A stretch of DNA of 61,500 nt from CAYLHS01 sp964383535 (GCA_964383535.1 CAYLHS010000003.1:1-61500), one strand, 5' to 3'. Numbered from the stretch's first letter, positions 17,396 through 25,406 are shown. Made by a program: numbers and translations. Notes: generated by a model from the letters alone, not told the origin.

Positions 17396-17462
17396 TGGAA
17401 TCTCTCTCCTTGCCGCTCGTTCCACCTGCATCGTGACGTGCGGGTGGGACAGAAAACGGCGG

Positions 17463-17750
17463 TCACTCGTCCGGTCGGATGATCTTGTGGCGTACCACCA
17501 GGTCAGCCAGCGACAGAACCCGATCGAGATCGTCGACCACGTCGGGTTCGGCCTTGAAGTTCAGCACCGAGTAGTAGCCCTCGTGGAGATGGTTGATCTC
17601 GTAGGCGAAGCGACGCTTGCCCCACAAGTCCCGCTTCTCGACCGTCCCGCCTCGGCTGCGAAGGAACTCCTCCGTCTGCTCGACGAGCTTCTGGTAATCG
17701 GTCTCGGCCAGTTCAGGCCGATGAATGGTCATCAACTCATAGCTTCGCAT
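17463..17750 (-). CDS. rpsF: 30S ribosomal protein S6
   Basis: This 95-residue S6 begins MRSYELMTIHRPEL and contains RDLWGKRRFAYEINHLHEGYYSVLNF (core GKRRFAYEINHLHEGYY) near residue 50. The ATG at 17750 is fixed by AAAGGAGGTGG just upstream; longer in-frame readings extend into leader sequence. It is the first gene of the rpsF-ssb-rpsR-rplI-dnaB operon and pairs with S18 in the 30S platform. Confidence 0.97.
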   Translation of the reverse strand: MRSYELMTIHRPELAETDYQKLVEQTEEFLRSRGGTVEKRDLWGKRRFAYEINHLHEGYYSVLNFKAEPDVVDDLDRVLSLADLVVRHKIIRPDE

Positions 17751-17866
17751 TCCACCTCCTTTGGACATCCGCTTCTCGCGGAAGGCCCCGCCGTTCGACG
17801 GAGCAGGGTTCGGCGATACGCCGTGGGAAGCGGTTGGAGTGTAACCGCCGCGGCGGGGTCTCGGAA
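17751..17866 (-). promoter_or_regulatory. rpsF promoter and structured leader
   Basis: On the coding strand a TACACT -10 box lies at 17843-17838, giving a leader of roughly 80 bases. The leader contains a hairpin at 17808-17786 (CCCTGCTCCG, loop TCGAA, CGGCGGGG) with an unpaired stretch next to a CCG, and a second small hairpin CCGC-GAGAA-GCGG right before the ribosome binding site. S6:S18 complexes are known to autoregulate rpsF leaders that carry a CCG-containing bulge, so this may be such a site. The match has not been tested against the published motif. Confidence 0.4.
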
Positions 17867-17898
17867 AGCGAGAGCCCGACCTGGTTTTCCCGATCTGG

Positions 17899-18324
17899 TC
17901 ACGGAACCAGGACTGCGCCGGCCGGAAGTGCCGACAAGAGGCCGCCCCTCGGTGCTTCCACCGCCCACCGGTACGGGTCGGATGGTCCGTAAGTGGGGCA
18001 CGGATCTGACGCACAGATCGGCATGGTGAGTACGTCGATGAGCGTGCCATCACTCCTGAAGAATGCGATGTCCAGGGGCAGCAGCGTGTCCTTCATCCAG
18101 AAGCGGGTGGTCGTGATGTCGGAGAACTCGAACAGCATCCCGTCGACCCCGTCGATGGACGTGACGCCACCGAGGCCCTTCGCCTGCTGGGCGGAGGTCG
18201 ACGCGACCGCCACGGACAATGCCTGACCGTCGATGTCGATCTGTCGAACGGGGAACCCTTGCCAGTCGGTCGCCGACGGCGCGCAGCCAACGGCGATCAG
18301 CACCGCTATGAGAAGTGCCTTCAT
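17899..18324 (-). CDS. DUF192 family lipoprotein
   Basis: This 141-residue protein has an N-terminal hydrophobic signal ending GCAPS, giving a probable lipid-modified Cys at residue 14. The DUF192 signature is present: QQAKGLGGV, then GMLFEFSDITTTRFWMKDTLLPLDI, read here as the core RFWMKDTLLPLDIAFF. The biochemical role of DUF192 proteins is not established. Its ATG overlaps the panB stop (ATGA), so it is cotranslated with panB. Confidence 0.85.
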   Translation of the reverse strand: MKALLIAVLIAVGCAPSATDWQGFPVRQIDIDGQALSVAVASTSAQQAKGLGGVTSIDGVDGMLFEFSDITTTRFWMKDTLLPLDIAFFRSDGTLIDVLTMPICASDPCPTYGPSDPYRWAVEAPRGGLLSALPAGAVLVP

Positions 18325-19157
18325 CCTCCGAGAAGCTCGGCTGCTGCGTCGCCGCTCATGTGGTAGCTCTCCTCTTCACTCGGGAACGCACCTCTGCGTA
18401 CATCATCTACGTAGTGCCGCATCGCCTCGACCGCTCCTCCGTAGAGGTCTGCGTACTGGCGGACGAACTTGGCGACGTGACCCGTGGTGAGACCGAGGAT
18501 GTCGTGAAAGACGAGTACCTGTCCATCCGTGTCGATCCCTGCACCGATGCCGATCGTCGGCACCGGCACCTCTTTCGTAACGGTCCTCGCGAGCAGATCT
18601 GGAATGCCCTCGAGAACGATGGAGAACACGCCTGCCTCTGCGAGGGCGATGGCGTCCGCTATCAGGTCCTTGGCTGCCGGACCGAGCTTGCCTTGTACCT
18701 TGTAGCCCCCCATCGCATGAACCGACTGCGGGGTGAGTCCGAGGTGCCCCATCACGGGTATCTCCGCGTCGATGATCGCGCCTATGACCGGGATTCGCTT
18801 GCGGCCACCTTCGAGCTTGACCGCCTCCGCTCCTCCGTCGCGGACCAGCCGACCGGCGTTGATCACGGCGGCCTCTCTCGATACGTGGTAGCTCATCCAG
18901 GGCATGTCCCCTACCAGCAAGGCATCGGGTTTGGCTCTGCTGACCGCGGCGGTGTGATGGACCATGATGTCGATATCGACCCGTAGCGTGTCGTCGAACC
19001 CGAGGACGGTGTTCGCGACGGAATCTCCAACGAGGATGATGTCGACGCCGGCGGCATCGGCGATCCGGGCGCCAGGCGTGTCGTAGGCGGTGACCATCGC
19101 GAGGCGCTCGCCGCCCTTTCTCTCACGAACGATGGGAACGGTGATCTTTCCGGCCAT
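18321..19157 (-). CDS. panB: 3-methyl-2-oxobutanoate hydroxymethyltransferase
   Basis: This 278-residue PanB makes ketopantoate from 2-oxoisovalerate and methylene-tetrahydrofolate, the first step of pantothenate and CoA synthesis. The motifs MVTAYDTPGARIADAAGVD near residue 21, LVGDSVANTVLG near residue 42, VKLEGG near residue 113, GHLGLTPQSVHAMGGYKVQG near residue 137 and GIGAGIDTDGQVLVFHDILG near residue 200 cover the metal and substrate sites. The length is normal. Other pan genes are not in the window. Confidence 0.96.
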   Translation of the reverse strand: MAGKITVPIVRERKGGERLAMVTAYDTPGARIADAAGVDIILVGDSVANTVLGFDDTLRVDIDIMVHHTAAVSRAKPDALLVGDMPWMSYHVSREAAVINAGRLVRDGGAEAVKLEGGRKRIPVIGAIIDAEIPVMGHLGLTPQSVHAMGGYKVQGKLGPAAKDLIADAIALAEAGVFSIVLEGIPDLLARTVTKEVPVPTIGIGAGIDTDGQVLVFHDILGLTTGHVAKFVRQYADLYGGAVEAMRHYVDDVRRGAFPSEEESYHMSGDAAAELLGG

Positions 19158-19262
19158 GAGTTACTCCTCTCTCTCCCCACCGCGAAGGGTTGGGGGACGC
19201 TCGGTGGCCACACACAGACTACCGCCGGGTCGCGAGGCGGTAGGGTTGCGCTGGGGAGAAGG

Positions 19263-19784
19263 ATGTTCGAGTCGGCGCTCATCGTTGAGGTTCCCGAGGT
19301 CGATGCTGTCGTCGGGCGATGGCGATCGATGCTCGATCCGGTGTCCGGAGTCGGCATCCCTTCGCACGTCACCGTGTTGTACCCCTTTCTCGAACGGATC
19401 TCTGACAAGGCTCTCGAAGGAATCAGGGAGATCGCGGCGTCGGTTCATGCATTCCCCTTCACCTTCGCGTCGGTGGCCCGCTGGCCAAACGTCGTATACC
19501 TGCCACCCACTCCACCAGAACCGTTCCTAGAACTCACCGAACGCTGTGTGAAGCGATGGCCGCATCTCCGACCGTATGAGGGCGACTTCGAGGAGGTCGT
19601 TCCCCATCTGACCGTTGCCCACAAGAAGGACGGTCCACTCGATGATCAGCTCGCTGCCACCATCATCGACGACGTCGCGACACACCTGCCGATCGATTCG
19701 ATGGCAACGACTGTCTCGGTGTGGGTCACCGACGGCGGGGCGTGGACCGCTCACACGACCTTCCCGTTGGGAATCGGCTCGTAG
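19263..19784 (+). CDS. 2'-5' RNA ligase/2H phosphoesterase-like protein
   Basis: This 173-residue protein carries the two HxS/T-type motifs of the 2H phosphoesterase fold: SHVTVLYPF near residue 38 and PHLTVAHKK near residue 117. Spacing and length fit single-domain LigT-like enzymes, which act on cyclic phosphodiesters or RNA ends; the true substrate is unknown. The ATG is preceded closely by GGGAGAAGG. It is divergent from panB and convergent with the next gene. Confidence 0.82.
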   Translation: MFESALIVEVPEVDAVVGRWRSMLDPVSGVGIPSHVTVLYPFLERISDKALEGIREIAASVHAFPFTFASVARWPNVVYLPPTPPEPFLELTERCVKRWPHLRPYEGDFEEVVPHLTVAHKKDGPLDDQLAATIIDDVATHLPIDSMATTVSVWVTDGGAWTAHTTFPLGIGS

Positions 19785-19911
19785 GGCACTTCAGGGACCG
19801 CAGTTCAGGTCGGGCCTCACATGCAGTAGCGCTCTCCGCGCCATCAGTCACCCTGGATCACCCCGGTGAAGGGCCGGCTGATCGAAGACGAGGTCTTCCC
19901 GAGGGCTCCGC

Positions 19912-20577
19912 CTACGCTCCGGTCAGCGCTGTCACCACCCTGGCGTACATACCCTGCTTGATCGCCGCCAGCGTCGGCGCGTCCTTGTCGGCGAGTGACG
20001 CCGCCAGCTCGATCGCAGTAGGAAGCACCTGATCCTCAGCCATCGCCTGGTCGACGATCCCAGCGTCGGCGGCGTCAGTTCCCCCGAACCGGTGGGCCGT
20101 TGTCATGACCCTGTGGGCGGTCTGAGGCGTCAAACGCGCCTGGATCAATGACGCCATGCCATCCGTGAACGGAATCCTGATGTCCACCTCTGGCATCGAA
20201 AAGAAGCCTCGATCGGAGCGCATCACCCTGAAGTCGTGGGAGAGCGCCCACATCGCCCCGGCAGCGAAGCAGTGGCCGTTGATCGCCGCGACCGTAGGCC
20301 TCGGGAACGTCAGTGTCCGGGCGAAGAGTCGCTGGGCAGCCATGGCGAGCTCGACGAAACTCATGTCGGCCTCGACACTCATCGCCCAGTCGAGGTCGAG
20401 TCCGTTCGAGTAGAACTTGCCTGCTCCGGTCGTCACGAGCGCCGATGGGGACCCGGCAGCAGCTACCTCGTCCAGCAGCTCGCCGATCCTCTCGAGAGAA
20501 CCGCTGTTGAATCGGTTGTCGCCGGAGTCCATCGTCAGAACGAACACCGCGCCGTCGCGGGTCAGGTCAAACCCCAT
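19912..20577 (-). CDS. Enoyl-CoA isomerase-like crotonase (delta3,delta2 type)
   Basis: This 221-residue protein is short for a crotonase. GAGKFYSNGLDLDWAM and GHCFAAGAMWALSHDFRVMR build the oxyanion hole. The segment FFSMPEVDIRIPFTDGMASL resembles peroxisomal/plant delta3,delta2-enoyl-CoA isomerases (MPEVDLGLPF type), which keep one catalytic Glu. It would shift double bonds during unsaturated fatty-acid oxidation. A GGGGAGGAGAG ribosome binding site precedes the ATG. It lies downstream of the lipoprotein gene on the same strand. Confidence 0.84.
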   Translation of the reverse strand: MGFDLTRDGAVFVLTMDSGDNRFNSGSLERIGELLDEVAAAGSPSALVTTGAGKFYSNGLDLDWAMSVEADMSFVELAMAAQRLFARTLTFPRPTVAAINGHCFAAGAMWALSHDFRVMRSDRGFFSMPEVDIRIPFTDGMASLIQARLTPQTAHRVMTTAHRFGGTDAADAGIVDQAMAEDQVLPTAIELAASLADKDAPTLAAIKQGMYARVVTALTGA

Positions 20578-20589
20578 CTCTCCTCCCCA

Positions 20590-21009
20590 TCATCGTTGGC
20601 ACGGGATCTCCGCCCTGGGCCATCGCTCCGTCAGCCCACCATCGTGGACGATGTATAGGTAGTTCTCGACGTCGGCGTCTCCCTGCCAGATCTCCTCATC
20701 CTGGTGACGTACCCCGGTCGGATCGATCCCTCCAGGCGGGGAATCCAACTCCGCATAGGTCAATGCGGTCCCGTCATCTGCGGTCAGCGTACCAAGCTGC
20801 CCTTCGGGATCGTACGCGTACTGCCTGCCGAGGAATCTGATGAACACAACCTTGTCCGTATTGCACTCTTTGAACCCCCGGAACTCGACGATGATGTTGT
20901 TCGAGACGAGGTTGCCGGCCGGCGTATACCAAGGGCCGTACTCATTCGTGGAGCAGCCCGCGAGAACCAGCACAAGCGCCACGAGCAGGAGGCGACGGCT
21001 CAGAACCAC
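20590..21009 (-). CDS. Small lipoprotein, unknown function
   Basis: This protein of about 139 residues begins VVLSRRLLLVALVLVLAGCSTNE: a classic lipoprotein signal with Cys near residue 20. The mature part has no family that I recognise (NNIIVEFRGFKECNTDKVVF and YAYDPEGQLGTLTADDG). The frame is open upstream with junk-like sequence; the GTG at 21009 is chosen because it sits at the signal peptide and overlaps the end of the preceding membrane-protein gene by ten bases. The exact start is uncertain. Confidence 0.7.
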   Translation of the reverse strand: MVLSRRLLLVALVLVLAGCSTNEYGPWYTPAGNLVSNNIIVEFRGFKECNTDKVVFIRFLGRQYAYDPEGQLGTLTADDGTALTYAELDSPPGGIDPTGVRHQDEEIWQGDADVENYLYIVHDGGLTERWPRAEIPCQR

Positions 21010-21386
21010 GCTCCACGAGGTACCAAGAGCACCACGATCGCCAGCGATCCAAACAGTGCGGCGGTCGGAGCGAACGCCGCTGCCGGCCGCTTCTTCAGCC
21101 TGGCAGCAGCGACATGGGCGACCACGGCCGCGGCGATCATTCCCAGAGGATGCAGGTAGGCCAGGAAGAAGCCCAGGTTCCACCCCTTGTTCGTCACCCA
21201 CACGAGGACGCCGAGCAGCACCTGAAGGTCGAACAGACCCACGGCGACCGCAACGACCCGGGAATACCCCATCGACCAGGCTTCCTTGCGTGCCCAGAGG
21301 GTGGCACCGGCTACGACCGTCGCGAGCAGGCCGGCGATCACGAACCAGCGGACAATGGAATGTGCGGTGACCAGCGCCTCAGCCAT
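21000..21386 (-). CDS. Small four-helix membrane protein, unknown function
   Basis: This 128-residue protein begins MAEALVTAHSIVRWFVIAGL and has four hydrophobic segments (about residues 11-28, 45-63, 70-92 and 104-122). HSIVRW near the start and LAYLHPLGMIAAAVVAHV in segment three give His residues in membrane positions, which is suggestive of, but not proof for, haem binding. The ATG at 21386 has GAGGAGGTCC before it. It is divergent from padR and overlaps the lipoprotein gene downstream. Confidence 0.78.
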   Translation of the reverse strand: MAEALVTAHSIVRWFVIAGLLATVVAGATLWARKEAWSMGYSRVVAVAVGLFDLQVLLGVLVWVTNKGWNLGFFLAYLHPLGMIAAAVVAHVAAARLKKRPAAAFAPTAALFGSLAIVVLLVPRGAWF

Positions 21387-21470
21387 GGAGGACCTCCTCA
21401 CATCATTGTGTGCGGGTTTGTGGATCAGGTCAAACCCGTGTGGACGCAATCGGCCGCCCGTGGCAGAATG

Positions 21471-21487
21471 TATCGAATCGATATAAC
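21471..21487 (+). promoter_or_regulatory. padR promoter with overlapping palindromic operator
   Basis: TATCGA-A-TCGATA at 21471-21483 is a perfect odd-centred palindrome that runs into a -10 box TATAAC at 21482-21487, eight bases before the padR ATG. No ribosome binding site is present, so the mRNA is probably leaderless. The overlap of palindrome and -10 suggests autorepression by PadR. Confidence 0.55.
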
Positions 21488-21495
21488 GACGTCTC

Positions 21496-22041
21496 ATGTT
21501 GGATCTCGCCATCCTCGGACTCCTGAAGGAGCAGCCTCGCCACGGCTATGACTTGCGGCACAGACTCAGTGAACTGGGTTTGCGCTCGGTCTCGTTCGGG
21601 TCGCTCTACCCGGCATTGAGAAGACTCGATCGCAATCACTTCATCGAGACGGTCGACGGCGCGCGCCGCAAGAAGGTGTACCGAATCACCACCACCGGCG
21701 AGGCGAGGTTCAAGGAACTCATCGAGCCCCGGACGACCGAAGATGAGGACGACCGATCGTTCAATCTTCGTGTCGCGTTCTTCAAGTACCTGGACCCCGA
21801 GCTTCGGCTTCGGCTCCTCGAGCGACGCAAGATGATCCTGTCGGATCGGGCCGACCAGGATCTGGCCCGTCTCCGCAGGACCAGGGAACGTATTGACCGA
21901 TACACGCTCTCGCTCATCGAGCGAGAAGCGAATCACACCGCGGCGGACATCGACTGGATCGACGAGCTGATCGCCACCGAGCAGGCCGCACTCCGTAGGC
22001 GCAAACCCACAATCGGACGACTGAAAAGGACGATCACATGA
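21496..22041 (+). CDS. PadR family transcriptional regulator
   Basis: This 181-residue protein has the PadR winged helix at residues 1-75 (LDLAILGLLKEQPRHGYDLR; SFGSLYPALRRLDRNHFIE; YRITTTGEARF) and a C-terminal helical dimerisation domain. Its stop overlaps the ino1 start (ATGA). The same gene pair occurs in M. tuberculosis (Rv0047c next to ino1), so control of inositol phosphate synthesis is a reasonable inference. Confidence 0.93.
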   Translation: MLDLAILGLLKEQPRHGYDLRHRLSELGLRSVSFGSLYPALRRLDRNHFIETVDGARRKKVYRITTTGEARFKELIEPRTTEDEDDRSFNLRVAFFKYLDPELRLRLLERRKMILSDRADQDLARLRRTRERIDRYTLSLIEREANHTAADIDWIDELIATEQAALRRRKPTIGRLKRTIT

Positions 22042-23141
22042 GCACCATACGCGTTGCCATCGCCGGGCTCGGCAATTGCGCGAACTCCCTGATACAAGGA
22101 GTCGAGTACTACCGAGACGCCGACCCCTCCCAGTCGGTGCCAGGGCTCATGCATGTGGAGATGGACGGCTACCACGTTCGCGACCTGGAGTTCGTTGCAG
22201 CATTCGATGTCGACGCAACCAAGGTCGGCGTGGACATCTCGAAGGCGATGTGGAGCGGCCAGAACGACACCTACCGATTCGCCGATGTCGGCGCCACGGG
22301 AGTCGAGGTGCTCCGCGGGCCCACACTCGACGGGCTGGGCATCTACTACCACAAGACGATCGAGGAGTCGCCCGCCGAACCGATCGACGTCGCGGCGGCA
22401 CTCCGAGACTCTGAAGCAGACGTGCTCGTCAACTACCTTCCCGTTGGTTCCGAGCAGGCGGCCAGAGCCTATGCAGAAGCGGCTCTGGATGCCGGAGTTG
22501 CGCTCGTCAACTGCATTCCCGTGTTCATCGCATCCGACCGGACGTGGGCGCGGCGCTTCCGGGACGCGGGTCTACCCATCCTGGGTGACGACATCAAATC
22601 CCAGGTGGGTTCGACGATCGTTCACCGCCAACTCGCTCGCCTCTTCGAGGATCGCGGCCTCACGCTCGATCGCACCTACCAGCTGAATGTCGGCGGCAAC
22701 ATGGACTTCATGAACATGCTCGAGCGAGAGCGGCTCGAGTCCAAGAAGCTCTCCAAGACCAGGGCGGTCACGTCGCAGGTCGACCACGGGCTCTCGGACC
22801 GCAACGTTCACATCGGACCTTCCGACCATGTGCCGTGGCTCACCGACCGAAAGTGGGCATATATCCGTCTCGAGGGCACCGGCTTCGGCGATGTGCCCTT
22901 GAACGTCGAACTCAAGATGGAGGTCTGGGATTCACCGAACTCGGCCGGGGTCGTCATCGATGCGATCCGAGCGGCGAAGCTCGCCAAGGATCGCGGCATC
23001 TCGGGACCACTCCTCGGTCCTTCGGCCTACTTCATGAAGAGTCCGCCGGTCCAGTACAGAGACGAGCAGGCCAGGGGTTTCGTCGAGGAGTTCATTGCCG
23101 ACGGCGCAACCGAGCGCCTGCGCATCGACGGCTACCTGTAG
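22038..23141 (+). CDS. ino1: Inositol-3-phosphate synthase
   Basis: This 367-residue NAD-dependent isomerase converts glucose-6-phosphate to inositol-3-phosphate. The NAD-binding N-terminus (VAIAGLGNCANSLIQGVEYY), the segment VNYLPVGSEQAARAYAEAAL, GDDIKSQVGSTIVHRQLARL and QLNVGGNMDFMNML match the short actinobacterial form. The product feeds phosphatidylinositol and possibly mycothiol-type thiols, which supports an actinobacterial host. It is translationally coupled to padR and followed by a hairpin terminator. Confidence 0.96.
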   Translation: MSTIRVAIAGLGNCANSLIQGVEYYRDADPSQSVPGLMHVEMDGYHVRDLEFVAAFDVDATKVGVDISKAMWSGQNDTYRFADVGATGVEVLRGPTLDGLGIYYHKTIEESPAEPIDVAAALRDSEADVLVNYLPVGSEQAARAYAEAALDAGVALVNCIPVFIASDRTWARRFRDAGLPILGDDIKSQVGSTIVHRQLARLFEDRGLTLDRTYQLNVGGNMDFMNMLERERLESKKLSKTRAVTSQVDHGLSDRNVHIGPSDHVPWLTDRKWAYIRLEGTGFGDVPLNVELKMEVWDSPNSAGVVIDAIRAAKLAKDRGISGPLLGPSAYFMKSPPVQYRDEQARGFVEEFIADGATERLRIDGYL

Positions 23142-23143
23142 AG

Positions 23144-23166
23144 GCTCACTTCGTGAGCTGGGTTTT
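23144..23166 (+). terminator. Rho-independent-like terminator after ino1
   Basis: GCTCAC-TTC-GTGAGC forms a 6-bp stem right after the ino1 stop and is followed by TGGGTTTT. It separates the convergent ino1 and nfo genes. Confidence 0.6.
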
Positions 23167-23265
23167 CGGTCATCGGTACCCGGGAATGGGCTCACTCCCC
23201 GGTGTGGCAGTACGTCCGGCCGCCATTTCGACTGAGGACTGAAGACGTGTGAGCGAAGGGAGCTC

Positions 23266-24024
23266 CTACAGATGCTCCCGGATCCATGCGATGTCCGCGG
23301 CCTGAGCTTCCGCCCCTTCGGGTGTCTCTACGACGACTGGCGCCCCGGCACCACGAATCACGTGGATCAGCAACTCGGCGGGAATCCGACCGTTCCCGAG
23401 ATTGGCGTGGCGATCTCTTCGGCTCCCGAAGCCGTCCTTCGAATCGTTGGCATGTACGAGATCGATACGACCCGTCGCAGACACCACACGCGAGACGAGG
23501 TCCTCGAGATCCTCGCCTGCGGCCCACGCATGGCACGTATCGAGGCAGAACCCGACTCCGAGATCCCCGATCGTCTGCCACAGCTTCGCCAGGTCGTCGA
23601 CCGACCTCGCAATTGCGCTCTCGCCACCCGCCGTGTTTTCGACGAGGATCGGAACCGGGGACTCGATGAGTTTCAGTGCTCTTTCCCAACGCATCAGCCC
23701 CTCGGCGACCGTTGCCTCGCCGGTCGCATGGCCACCATGCACGATCACACCCGCGGCGCCTACCCACTCGGCGGCGCGAACGGTCACTTCGAGGAGTCTC
23801 CTGCTGGACTCTCGAACCCTGGGACTCGCCGACACCAGGTTGATCAGGTAGGGCGAGTGCACATACACCGGAACCTCCGCAGCCCTCAACACTCCGGCGT
23901 CGGCACGTGGCAGTGGCGGACCCCATCGGTGGGGACTCGACAGGAAGATCTGTATGACATCGGCGTCTCGCCGCAATGCCTCATCGAGGGGACGGCTGCT
24001 CGGGACGTGCGCGCCGATCCTCAC
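23266..24024 (-). CDS. nfo: Deoxyribonuclease IV (AP endonuclease)
   Basis: This 252-residue TIM-barrel enzyme nicks DNA at abasic sites in base excision repair. Metal ligands are visible: VRIGAHV at the N-terminus, VYVHSPYLINL near residue 52, GVIVHGGH near residue 97, PILVENTAGG near residue 127, GFCLDTCHAWAAG near residue 162, LVHANDSKDGFGSRRDRHANLG near residue 195 (core HANDSKDGFGSRRDRHANLG), and VVETPEG near the end. The start GTG at 24024 overlaps the stop of the preceding membrane-protein gene (GTGA); an in-frame GTG two codons earlier is possible. Confidence 0.93.
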   Translation of the reverse strand: MRIGAHVPSSRPLDEALRRDADVIQIFLSSPHRWGPPLPRADAGVLRAAEVPVYVHSPYLINLVSASPRVRESSRRLLEVTVRAAEWVGAAGVIVHGGHATGEATVAEGLMRWERALKLIESPVPILVENTAGGESAIARSVDDLAKLWQTIGDLGVGFCLDTCHAWAAGEDLEDLVSRVVSATGRIDLVHANDSKDGFGSRRDRHANLGNGRIPAELLIHVIRGAGAPVVVETPEGAEAQAADIAWIREHL

Positions 24025-24593
24025 TCCCACGGCATGGTCTCGTCCTGCACCGTCGCAGCCTCCCGAAGTGCAAGGAGATCGGTTGCGACCTCCTCCACGG
24101 GGCGTGACCAGTTGATGGCCTCGATCATCAATGTGTGAGAACCGACCCAACGCGCCGACCACGGGTCGGACGGGAGGCGAGCAGGATCCTCGAACTGGAC
24201 GAGGAGTGCTCGAAGCTGCTGACCGTCGTCGTCGACGACTTCCGGGGAGATGTCACCGACTTCCGACCAAGGGACGAGCGTCGCTTTGGTCAGCGGGCCA
24301 CCGACGGCCAGCCGCAATCCTTCCTCGCCTGCCGAGACGAGCTTCCTGGGTGCGACGAGATCGCGTAGGCCCCACACGATCAACACCAGACCACCCACCA
24401 CGGCGAGAAGTGCAAAGATGCGGTCCCTCGGCTCGAACGCAGGAACCTGCTCGGTTCCATAGATGAGTTCGCCGAACACCGACACGAACTTGCCTGATGA
24501 GAGCACGTCGAGTCCTATGAGGGCGAACACGATGCCGACCAAGGACAGCAGCCACACCCGAAGGGCAGAGCGAATGACTTCCACTCGTTTCAT
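24021..24593 (-). CDS. Two-helix membrane protein of unknown function
   Basis: This 190-residue protein has hydrophobic segments at residues 12-32 and about 60-80, followed by a cytosolic domain beginning LVAPRKLVSAGEEGLRLAVG and containing ATLVPWSEVGDI, a pattern like bacterial PH-type domains. No specific family is claimed. It overlaps pyrE upstream and nfo downstream by four bases each, so pyrE, this gene and nfo form one operon. Confidence 0.75.
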   Translation of the reverse strand: MKRVEVIRSALRVWLLSLVGIVFALIGLDVLSSGKFVSVFGELIYGTEQVPAFEPRDRIFALLAVVGGLVLIVWGLRDLVAPRKLVSAGEEGLRLAVGGPLTKATLVPWSEVGDISPEVVDDDGQQLRALLVQFEDPARLPSDPWSARWVGSHTLMIEAINWSRPVEEVATDLLALREAATVQDETMPWE

Positions 24594-25129
24594 TCGTCGA
24601 CTCCCAAATCGCCAGGTTGCACCAGTGCGACGTACGGTACTCCCCGCCGCGCCATGCGCGCGCCGGCGCGGGTACCGCTGCGATCGACCAGCGTGATCGC
24701 CTGCACCACCTGGAGACCGTGCTCAACGGCCACATCGACGGCCTCGACCAGCGCACCGCCCGTGGTCGTGGTGTCCTCGAGGATGGCGACTCTGTCTCCT
24801 CGATCGACTGCTCCGACCAGACGGCCCCCGACTCCGTGGGCTTTGGTCTGCTTGCGGATCGAGAACGCCGCGAGCGCCCTACCAAGACCGGTTCCGATGA
24901 CGGCCGTCGACACGGCGATCGGATCGGCACCCATCGTCATTCCACCGACGGCGACGACGCTCTCGTCGAGCACGGCGAGAACGGCATGAGCGACGATCAC
25001 TGCGCCCTCTCCGTCGAACGTCGTTCTCCGAGCGTCCAGATACCAGGAGCTCACGACGCCCGACCGAAGCGTGAACGGACCGTCGGTACGAAGCGACGCT
25101 CGCCTCAGAAACTCGTGCAAATCGCTCAA
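24590..25129 (-). CDS. pyrE: Orotate phosphoribosyltransferase
   Basis: This 179-residue enzyme, the same length as M. tuberculosis PyrE, makes OMP from orotate and PRPP in pyrimidine synthesis. FTLRSGVVSSWYLDARRTTF, VGGMTMGADPIAVST, the flexible-loop SIRKQTKAHGVGGRLVG and the PRPP loop VAILEDTTTTGGALVEAV are all present. The TTG at 25129 (AGAGGG eight bases upstream) is preferred over a TTG 16 codons earlier because it gives the family's N-terminus. It is first in the pyrE-membrane protein-nfo operon. Confidence 0.93.
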   Translation of the reverse strand: MSDLHEFLRRASLRTDGPFTLRSGVVSSWYLDARRTTFDGEGAVIVAHAVLAVLDESVVAVGGMTMGADPIAVSTAVIGTGLGRALAAFSIRKQTKAHGVGGRLVGAVDRGDRVAILEDTTTTGGALVEAVDVAVEHGLQVVQAITLVDRSGTRAGARMARRGVPYVALVQPGDLGVDE

Positions 25130-25237
25130 GGTTTCATCCCTCTCGACCGATACAGGGTCTGTTAGCCAACCTCCCAAGTTAGCCCGACCATAGCGACCGT
25201 CTCTCCCCGAGAGACGGTCGTGCCGGTGTGGAAGGTG

Positions 25238-25243
25238 TAGCCT
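25238..25243 (+). promoter_or_regulatory. Putative -10 box (TAGCCT) for a leaderless miniprotein mRNA
   Basis: TAGCCT lies seven bases before the ATG of the small cysteine-rich gene, and there is no Shine-Dalgarno sequence. Confidence 0.45.
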
Positions 25244-25250
25244 CTACCCA

Positions 25251-25406
25251 ATGGCCGACCTCCCGAACCCCGGCGACTTCTTCACCAACTGGAGCACCTC
25301 TCCACTCCCCTTCCGTGAGAAGCTACGCGTCGCGATGCGCAACACGCTCATCAAGGTCCGCACGGGTTCTCCATGCTGCGGTCATCCCGGCGAACCCGGT
25401 TGTTGA
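25251..25406 (+). CDS. 51-residue cysteine-rich miniprotein (CCGHPGEPGC tail)
   Basis: The gene runs ATG to TGA and encodes MADLPNPGDFFTNWSTS, then an amphipathic basic helix (FREKLRVAMRNTLIKVRTG), ending in CCGHPGEPGC at the C-terminus. Two adjacent Cys, a His and a final Cys could bind a metal or form a redox site. I recall small actinobacterial proteins with CCGxxGxPGC-like ends but cannot name a family or function. It has its own leaderless-type promoter, is divergent from pyrE and convergent with the cis-prenyltransferase gene, with 65 bases between them. Confidence 0.7.
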   Translation: MADLPNPGDFFTNWSTSPLPFREKLRVAMRNTLIKVRTGSPCCGHPGEPGC

